DNA from: Oscillospiraceae bacterium
Lineage (GTDB): Bacteria; Bacillota; Clostridia; Oscillospirales; Acutalibacteraceae
Assembly (NCBI GenBank): GCA_015066225.1
Contig: SVOT01000013.1
Span: forward strand, 1-34,257
Reading direction: 5' to 3'
Length of the DNA: 34,257 nt
Shown: one piece after another, positions 17,336 to 24,400 of the stretch
How positions within the stretch are numbered: the stretch's first letter is position 1
How the letters are laid out: each line of letters opens with the position of its first letter
Made by a program: the position numbers and the translations under genes
The notes under the pieces: generated by a model
Seen by the model: the letters and a program-made list of their open reading frames with translations, nothing else
Databases searched by the model: none
What the model was told of the DNA's origin: nothing

Positions 17336-17392
17336 TAGAAAATAACCATTATTTTTGCCACAAATCAATTTTGTCAAAATAAATAAAAACAC

Positions 17393-17421
17393 TTGAAAAA
17401 TACAAGTGTTTTATATATAAT
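17393..17421 (+). promoter_or_regulatory. Promoter of tRNA-Thr
   Basis: TTGAAA (17393-17398), 17-bp spacer, TATAAT (17416-17421), 25 bp before the tRNA. It diverges from the his promoter. Confidence 0.75.
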
Positions 17422-17446
17422 ACTATTCGTGTTCAAAATAAAATCT

Positions 17447-17522
17447 GCTGGAATAGCTCAGTTGGTAGAGCAGCTCATTCGTAATGAGCAGGTCGCGTGT
17501 TCGAGTCACGTTTCCAGCTCCA
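17447..17522 (+). tRNA. tRNA-Thr (anticodon CGU, reads ACG)
   Basis: Full cloverleaf: acceptor GCTGGAA pairs with TTCCAGC, D-arm GCTC...GAGC, anticodon stem GCTCA/TGAGC with loop TTCGTAA giving anticodon CGT, T-arm GCGTG-TTCGAGT-CACGT, discriminator T and encoded CCA. It is followed by its own terminator. Its 3' 25 bases are repeated exactly at 26657-26681, which marks one end of the accessory region. Confidence 0.96.
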
Positions 17523-17526
17523 AAAA

Positions 17527-17560
17527 ATAAAGCATCTGCAATAGCAGGTGCTTTATTTTT
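17527..17560 (+). terminator. Terminator of tRNA-Thr
   Basis: Hairpin ATAAAGCATCTGC / GCAGGTGCTTTAT with an AATA loop (17527-17556), then a T-run, right after the tRNA CCA. Confidence 0.85.
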
Positions 17561-17562
17561 AT

Positions 17563-17748
17563 CCAATCCAAAGGATTGGTATGCTATCACGCCTCAGCGT
17601 GTATGTAATCAGCGAAGCTATATGGCATCACCTTGGTGTATGCAATCCTTCGTATTGATTACATTCATAATTTCATTATGATTACATACGCAACTAAAGT
17701 TGCGATTACATTCCGTCTGCGACGAATTACATACACACCTACGGTGTG
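17563..17748. repeat. Array of nine short hairpins with mirror-symmetric spacers
   Basis: Small palindromes of different sequence follow each other: CCAATCC/GGATTGG (17563), CACGC/GCGTG (17588), AGC/GCT (17611, weak), CACC/GGTG (17629), CAAT/ATTG (17643), TCATAAT/ATTATGA (17665), CGCAACT/AGTTGCG (17689), TTC-GTC/GAC-GAA (17711) and CACACC/GGTGTG (17734). They are separated by 7-9-nt spacers. Before the middle hairpin the spacers read TATGTAAT-like; after it they read ATTACATA, the reverse complement. The whole array can therefore fold into one long stem made of spacers with hairpin side branches. It is non-coding. Confidence 0.8.
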
Positions 17749-17768
17749 ATTTTTCAGCCTTATAAGAA

Positions 17769-17895
17769 CTCAATGCAAGAATCCTGAACGAGCTCATTGA
17801 GAAAAATTGTGGTATCAGAAAAGGAAATCATAAACGGTGAAAAATACCAATGCGTGCATATATACTACAAGTTTGTAGGGTTGATGAGTATATAA
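17769..17895 (+). pseudogene. Relic of a serine site-specific recombinase C-terminus (DUF4368-like)
   Basis: One frame reads ARILNELIEKNCGIRK (from about 17775); after a one-base shift near 17825 the next frame reads EIINGEKYQCVHIYYKFVGL and stops at 17895. This is the ending typical of large serine recombinases of Clostridia (LNELIEKI..HE, then NG.K.Q.V.IYYKFVG). No start, catalytic domain or open frame remains, so this is the scar of a deleted integrase, lying 250 bp from the intact tRNA-Thr. Recognition rests on pattern memory, not a search. Confidence 0.62.
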
Positions 17896-18017
17896 AAATG
17901 TTAGAATTATAGTATCTATTTTTAATATTAAGAATTTCTTAAGATTTCATCTTTATGTTGTTTTTGGGTTTATACAACTGCTATAATAATGATATACCAT
18001 ATTTTAGGAGGAGTTTT

Positions 18018-18713
18018 ATGACACAATTCAAATCAAAAAAGAAAATAATTAAAATAATTGTAAGTGTTACAATAGTTCTTGTGGCAGCAAACATTCTTTT
18101 AAATGGTATAAATTTAGTACCATTCAGATACAGAAATGTGCCTGTTTCTTTCTTAACACCTGATTTAACATGGAACAGCAAGCCGAGTGATATTATATTA
18201 AAATATGATTTACCCGAAGATATGGGCGAAGCAAGCGACATAACAGGTGACCGTACTTTTGATTTTAAGTTTGTTTATGATGAAAAAGATGTTTCTTTAT
18301 CAGCTGATAACAGAGGTGCTCTGAATAGCGAAATCCACCACTACTATTTCACAATAGATTGCAAAACACCTGAAGAAGCGAACAAATACTTTGACGAATG
18401 CCATAAAAAGATAATGGATTTATATAAAAACGAGCCGGATTTTAAGTTTGAGGGAGCAGAAACAGAAACCGATTATGAATTCGCGGATGGCAACGCCGGC
18501 GCATACAGCTCCACTAACGAAAACGGTGTTATAAAAACCACTATCATAGACGATGACGGAAACGAAATTCCGGTTGAAGGAGCAGATAATGTTATACAAG
18601 TGAACACAAAGATAAACAGCTACGGTATATTTAACACATTAGGCGTTCATTGGTGGCTATCTTATTCCGAAGGCGATTCTTCAATTTATTTACAGGCTGA
18701 AATTATGTATTAA
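18018..18713 (+). CDS. Unknown membrane-anchored exported protein
   Basis: 231 residues from the ATG at 18018, which has AGGAGGAG in front; an upstream in-frame ATG at 17955 lacks one. A possible promoter is TTGTTT at 17958 and TATAAT at 17982-17987, which lies downstream of 17955 and supports the later start. The N-terminus is basic (FKSKKKIIK) followed by one transmembrane or signal-anchor helix (about 13-32); the rest is polar, acidic and probably extracellular. I recognise no family. It is the first gene of the accessory region and ends 38 bp before a tRNA-Thr fragment. Confidence 0.75.
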   Translation: MTQFKSKKKIIKIIVSVTIVLVAANILLNGINLVPFRYRNVPVSFLTPDLTWNSKPSDIILKYDLPEDMGEASDITGDRTFDFKFVYDEKDVSLSADNRGALNSEIHHYYFTIDCKTPEEANKYFDECHKKIMDLYKNEPDFKFEGAETETDYEFADGNAGAYSSTNENGVIKTTIIDDDGNEIPVEGADNVIQVNTKINSYGIFNTLGVHWWLSYSEGDSSIYLQAEIMY

Positions 18714-18750
18714 AACCATAATATTAAACCAACAAACAGCTATCCTTAAA

Positions 18751-18792
18751 TACAACCATAGGTTGCAGGTTCGATTCCCGTCACCAGCTCCA
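18751..18792 (+). pseudogene. 3' fragment of a second tRNA-Thr type (copy 1)
   Basis: GGTTGCAGGTTCGATTCCCG followed by TCACCAGCTCCA gives a variable loop, T-arm, 3' acceptor strand CACCAGC, discriminator and CCA, as in tRNA-Thr isoacceptors beginning GCTGGTG. The 5' half, D-arm and anticodon arm are absent. Identical over 42 nt to 21171-21212. The T-stem holds one A-C mismatch, in keeping with a non-functional copy. Confidence 0.85.
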
Positions 18793-18824
18793 AAAAAACC
18801 TCGTTCTTGCGAACGAGGTTTTTT
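18793..18824. terminator. Terminator attached to tRNA-Thr fragment copy 1
   Basis: AACCTCGTTC-TTGC-GAACGAGGTT with A- and T-runs on either side. It works in both directions: after the tRNA fragment on plus, and two bases beyond the stop of the minus-strand gene that begins at 20012. Confidence 0.9.
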
Positions 18825-18825
18825 A

Positions 18826-20012
18826 TTAATTGGTATAATTCTGCAACACATTTAATCTAGCATCGTAATCAGGTGTGGAATCCACCGATGCTCTGAAAAG
18901 TAGTTCTCCGTCATAATCATATCCGGAATAAACAGTTTCTGTGTAATACCAAACGGAACTTATGAATTCCGGTGTTTTTTCATATTCGCCTGTCATATTC
19001 TCAGATACAATCAAGTAAAAATCTTCATATTCAATATATGCAGTTGGAGTTCCTGCATCATAATCTTTTAGCAATGCATCGTTATCGTATATAGCTTCAC
19101 CGTTTCTTTCTCCAATTTTCTCATATAAATCATATTTTTCACTTCCACGTTCCTTTTGAATTATCTCAAGTTTATGATTTACGGTAATAACATAATCAAC
19201 AGAATATCCGTCTGCATTTTGTTTTGAAAAATCGCCGTCGTTTGATTGTGAACTAACAGACAAAAAGAATTGTCATCTTGTATTTTCACTGAATTCAAGT
19301 CATCATAATCCGAACCACCAATGGTTGCGGTTTTTATAACCTTTCCCTTTGAATCTAGAATCGTCATATAAATATCCGTCGGAGAGTAAACACCCTGTGT
19401 TTTAGTTTCAGGGGTCTCTCTTGTTCCGAACAAATAGTATTTATTATCTGTTTCAAAACAATAACTAAGTGCTTCACCCTCAACATTTTCAAAATCCGTA
19501 TCAAATTGCACTTCACCTGAAGCATCACATTTAATGACTCGGGAAGCAAAGCCATTTTCACTTGCCCATACATTTTGATCATACGCATAATCCTCAAAAC
19601 CCACAACGAACAGGAAGCCCCCATCATTTGTTGCCGTAAGAGTTCTAATATGGTATGCATCATCTGACTTGTACGAATAGGCGGATAGTTTATTACCAAA
19701 CAAATCCAGCATTTGAATATTATGAACAACTGAATGATTTTCCTCATTTGAAGAAGAGCTTTCTGTTTTGAGTACCCTCCCATCAAATGGTGTAGCATTA
19801 TGAAAGATATTTTTCTTTACTACATTACGTAGATTTTCCGGAACTTCTCCTACCTGCTCAACTTTCTTTAAATCTTCATCCTGCTCAATTTCATTTATTA
19901 AATCTTCTGATATTAATGCATCGTTGGGTATCTTATCGGTTGAACAGCCAGACAAAAAACAAGCGAGAACAAAAACTATAAATGCAAGAGAAACAGAAAT
20001 TGACTTTTTCAT
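18826..20012 (-). pseudogene. Frameshifted lipoprotein with propeller-like repeats
   Basis: Start at ATG 20012 with AAAGGAG upstream. Signal peptide and lipobox (FLSGC, Cys about 23) mark a lipoprotein. The first frame runs to 19179, the second from about 19263 to 18826. Joining them in the T5 run (plus-strand A5 at 19262-19266) by adding one T gives a smooth protein of about 395 residues through SFFLSVSSQSNDGD. Repeated blocks such as TLTATNDGGFLFVVG and SVKIQDDNSFFLSVSS resemble blades of a beta-propeller. A one-base deletion in a homopolymer could be real decay or a sequencing error. Function unknown. Confidence 0.7.
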
Positions 20013-20324
20013 ATTAATCACTCCTTTGTTACACTGAAAATTAGATAAACAGGATTTTATTTCCATATCTAATCTAGCATAAAGCAAATAATTTTTCAAT
20101 GAACGTAGTGTAAATGATTTTTCGATGAAATCACATTTCAAAAATTGTACCTACACTTATAATTTCAGTCCGATTTTAGTGGCAGGAATAAGTGTTGGCA
20201 CCGTAACGGCACTCAACACGACTCACAACAGACGGCGATGCCGACTGTATAAAGGATTGTGACACGGTCTATAACCACCTGAAATAGTTATCCTTAAATA
20301 CACCAAAACACTCTTCCTATAACC

Positions 20325-20365
20325 AAAAATCCGTTTAACAGATTTTTCTGCTAAACGGATTTTTT
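20325..20365. terminator. Bidirectional terminator after the interrupted gene
   Basis: AATCCGTTTA stem with CTG/CAG extension and complement TAAACGGATT, A-run before and T-run after. It lies 6 bp beyond the TAG at 20372, which marks the original end of the interrupted minus-strand gene. The stretch 20013-20324 holds no gene I can support. Confidence 0.85.
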
Positions 20366-20371
20366 ACACAA

Positions 20372-21073
20372 CTATGCTTTTTTATCATCAACTTTTTTGC
20401 TGTGTTTTCGCTTAATTTTACTCAGCAATAAATCTACTAAATACACTTCCCAAACTATAGTTGATAAATATGCAACACCATAGTTTCTCACACGATTGAG
20501 CCACTCAGGAATCGTCCAATAGTAAATGCCATCACCGCTTGGGTCAACATATTGATTCAGCTCATCATATAACGCAGTGTTATCCTTTGCCTTATATACA
20601 GCAAACTCACTTTCATCGCTCTTTGTCTAGCGTTCATCTGTAAACCTTACAATATAAACGGAGCCATCATATACATAAAACCACAATTGTGAGATTGGCT
20701 CCTTAATACTTTCAAATATTCCGTCTGATTTATAACTACCAGGAATAGCAAAATAAAAAGCAAAGGATTTTTCATTTAAAATATAGAGCATTTTATAGCT
20801 TTCTTTTTCAGAAAGTTTGATTGCAGAATTATCTTTTAAAAGTCTGTCTATGCGTTCAACATCGGCCTCATCAATATTGAAATTTGTATCATTATGTAAA
20901 TACTCTATACCTTTCTCATTTTCTTCTGCAACCATATTATAGATAACCTCTTCTTCGGGTGCATTTTCCCAATACGATATTTGGAATGAGTTTACTATAG
21001 ATAAAATCAAAACATTTACAACTAATACAATTACAAAGGATATTGCAAGCCTTTTGATTTCTTTCTTTTTCAT
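20372..21073 (-). pseudogene. Unknown membrane protein interrupted by an in-frame amber codon
   Basis: Start at ATG 21073 with AGGAG 8 nt upstream. Residues 1-30 are basic then hydrophobic (IKRLAISFVIVLVVNVLIL), a membrane anchor. After 148 codons a TAG occurs at 20627-20629. The same frame stays open for 84 more codons (starting TKSDESEFAVYK), including a hydrophobic segment YLSTIVWEVYLVDLLL and a basic tail, and ends at 20372 just before a terminator. A recent nonsense mutation is the simplest reading; suppression of the amber codon or a sequencing error would restore a 233-residue protein. No family recognised. Confidence 0.72.
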
Positions 21074-21170
21074 AATACCACTCCTAACTCGTAAAGTGTC
21101 TTTATATTTGTAATATATCACAGTAAAAAATGATTTGCAACATTTTAGTTTTTCGCACTCCACCCTTAAC

Positions 21171-21212
21171 TACAACCATAGGTTGCAGGTTCGATTCCCG
21201 TCACCAGCTCCA
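21171..21212 (+). pseudogene. 3' fragment of a second tRNA-Thr type (copy 2)
   Basis: Exact 42-nt copy of 18751-18792, and similarity continues upstream (CCTTAA). It carries the T-arm, 3' acceptor strand and CCA only. Together the two copies bracket the two broken minus-strand genes as direct repeats 2420 bp apart. Confidence 0.85.
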
Positions 21213-21245
21213 AAAAATCCTCGTTCAAAAGAACGAGGATTTTTT
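21213..21245 (+). terminator. Terminator attached to tRNA-Thr fragment copy 2
   Basis: ATCCTCGTTC-AAAA-GAACGAGGAT followed by T6. The CCTCGTTC stem is the same as in the terminators at 18797 and 28310, but the loops differ. In 21246-21424 I see no gene. Confidence 0.88.
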
Positions 21246-21424
21246 ACTTATTCACTATTAACTATTTATTCTTTACTAATTGTTACTGAAACTATGCATC
21301 ACTTCAATTACATTAAATCTTTATTGAAGCTAAACAAAAAACTACCAGTTAAATATAGTATGGAACCAGCACTTAACTTTTTGTGTTTACTAACTATGGA
21401 TTGTCCTAGTGGAAATAAACTTTT

Positions 21425-24400
21425 TTATTGCCTTAACACAAGATTTATAACCTGCTGATAATCTGATGCATCAACAGTTCCGTCATTTGCAAAATCTGTT
21501 GCTAAAAGATAGCTATCCTGAAGCGTTACCAAACCAGATGATGCCAACTGCACCATAGCTGCATCAAGAACATCAACCACACTATCTCCGTTAACATCGC
21601 CGTAAACTACAACATTATATGTATAAACCAATGAGCCGTTTCTGAAAAAATAAAGTACAGAACCAGTTCCGTAATAGTTAGCTTCTGATGACATAGCAGA
21701 TGGAATTGCCATTACGGTGTAACTTGAATCAGCTTTCACGATTTCATCCACTTGTGTCTTAAATGTCTGATGAGTGAAAATAATTCCCGCTTCTTCATTT
21801 ATCACTGTTTTACCTACAGGAACAAGATCTAGAAGAACATACGGTATCTCATTATCTTCGGCATAACTTTGCGCATACGAACCTTCATAGCAATAAATTG
21901 TAAGATTACCACATCCGTCGAAAGCACCGTCTGCTATTTCCGTTACTGATTTGGGAATAGTAATTTTACTTATATTTGCACAACCCGAAAAACAATTATC
22001 TCCTATAGTTTCAACTGTATTGGGGATGTTAACCGAAACAACACTTGATTTATCAAGAAAAGCGTTCTCTGAAAGTGTTTTTGTTTCAAGCCCATCAATC
22101 TCCATCGGAACAGTTATATTCGCAGCAGAACCGTTATAAGCCGTAATTGTCAATGTATTTGCGTCAATTTCTTCATAACTGAAAAGTGCTGCAGGAATAA
22201 CATCAAAGTTTGTTATATCTATCATAACAGTACTTGAAAGAAGGTTATTACCTATAATAGTAAGAGCATAACTGCCGTTTTTGCTTACTGTTGCTTTCAA
22301 CGATTCTGTTACATCCTCACCGTTAAAATAAATTTTAAGATAACCTGATTCACCTGCCACAGGAACTATAGCAACATCATAAGGTGCATCAGTTTTTTCT
22401 GTAACACCGGGAATGATATAACCACTCGGTTCTAAATTATCTATCATAACTTTGTATGAGTCTGATGGTGCACTTTCAAGCCCTGCACCATTTACCGCTT
22501 TAAAACTGTAATGTGCGTTTGTGCTTTCATCAAGAACCAAAACATTTCCTTCAAGCTCATACCAACCGGTACCATCATTGTAATAATATACACAACCTGA
22601 CGGACATTCAATAAGTGTGCTTAGGGTAAATGTTACATTATCCTTTGTCCATTGACCAAATGTACCCTCAAGCTCAACCCTTATTGTAGGAATCGTTCTA
22701 TCTATATTAACTTTAATTTCATAAACATCACTTTCAAGCCCTGAATATGAAACAGCTTTAAATCCATACACAAAAGAACCACCTTCTCTTGCACGAAGTG
22801 TTTCTGTGGTGAGTTTTGTCCATTCGCCTCCGTTAATATTGTAATAATACTCATATACCCCAGAAAAAGTATCTGCTTCGGGAGTAAAATAAACTATATC
22901 ATCAGCCCAATTACCTGCAATATATTCATCGCCATCTTCTCCGCAGATTGCATTAAGTGTTGTTATAACAGGTTTTGCGTTATCTCTGACAAAACCGTCT
23001 GAATAATATGATGAAGACTCATTACCGGCTTTATCTACTGCAACGAACTCAAAATAACCTTTAAAATTTCTATCACAGATAGCTCTTACATCATCCGTTA
23101 TAGTTGTCCAATCGCTAACAGGCGTATAATCAGCACCAACAAGTCTGTATTTGATATAATCAATTCCTGCAACGCCACTGTCTTCAGCGGTTGCGTTGGC
23201 AACAAGGTCTGCACTGTAATAATGACCGAATTCACCGTCGAGATGTCTTTCGGGAGATTCTGTGGGTTCTTGGGTGAGAACAATGTCTGTTATACCGGGA
23301 ACTTCCTTATCAATATTATTAATTTCTAGTGTTTGTTCACTGTAAAGACCATTATTAGCAGTTATCTTAACTACATATTCGCCGTTTCTTTGTACAATGA
23401 AACTTAAAGCATCTGAACCAAAATCTACACCGTTAACCTCAACAGTTTTCAAACCCGAAACACTATAAACTAAATTTTCTATATTTACAGTGTAATCCTC
23501 GTTTGTAACATCGGTTACACTTTGGCTTAAAGTAAATGTTGGAGTTGTTTTATCAAGTTTAACAACTAAAGCTTCGCTTTCATCACTTTCATAGTCCATA
23601 CTATTTACAGCTTTGACATAGAAAATTGCATCTGTATCTGAATTTATTGTAAGAATATTGCCATCTATTTTATTCCATATTTCACTGTCACTCTGTCGCC
23701 AAAAATATGTTGCACCATCAAGCTGGTGTGTGCTGTCTAAAGTGAAAACAACATCTTCAGTTGTCCATTCACCCAACACACCCTCGGTGGTCACCGAAAT
23801 TACCGGTTTACCATATACAATTATCGGGAATGTAGCCTCTGCGCTACGGTCGGCGTGTTCATAAACAACCCTTACATTTTGTTCTACATCATAAGTTTCC
23901 ATTGAAAAAGATGTTTCATCTATTTCATAATCGGTTACTTCTTCACTTTCGGCATTGAGATAATTTGCAACCACCTTAAGACCTGTTGTATCAAAAGTCT
24001 CACCTTCTGCATAAACAGTTTTATCAGGCGGTGTAATTGTGATAGTATCAACCTGCTTGGAGTTGAGTGTTACAGCAAACACAGCGTTATATGTCTTACC
24101 GGCCCTTTCAACAGAAACAATAATATACTGAGTCATATCAAGGGCCTTCACATTCAAGTCACTTACCGTATAGTCAGTTACTTGACATTTGAGCATATCA
24201 TCAGTATAGCTTTCCCAATCCGAATAATACGGTGAAAGGGATTCTTTATTATAGTTTAAATAAACCTCCATACCTGTTAAATCGAGCTCTGTTTCACCCT
24301 CAATATATTCAGTTTTATCCGGTGCTTTAAGGGTAATACTCTCAGGAAGAATTTCTATTATTTCTATCTCCTTTGTTCTTTCTACATGGCTTTGCAACAA

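Noticed and set aside
17563-17748. CRISPR array
   Set aside because: The hairpins differ in sequence and the conserved parts are only 7-9 nt and occur in two orientations; no cas genes are nearby.
18751-18792. Functional tRNA gene
   Set aside because: Only the variable loop, T-arm and 3' acceptor strand are present; the 5' half and anticodon arm are missing, and the T-stem has a mismatch.
20219-20287. Short plus-strand frame reading RLTTDGDADCIKDCDTVYNH
   Set aside because: Protein-like but only 23 codons with no start; possibly a relic, no family recognised.
21246-21424. Possible gene remnant KLPVKYSMEPALNFLCLLTM in plus frame
   Set aside because: Short, no start signal, low complexity; overlaps the end of the large secreted protein gene.
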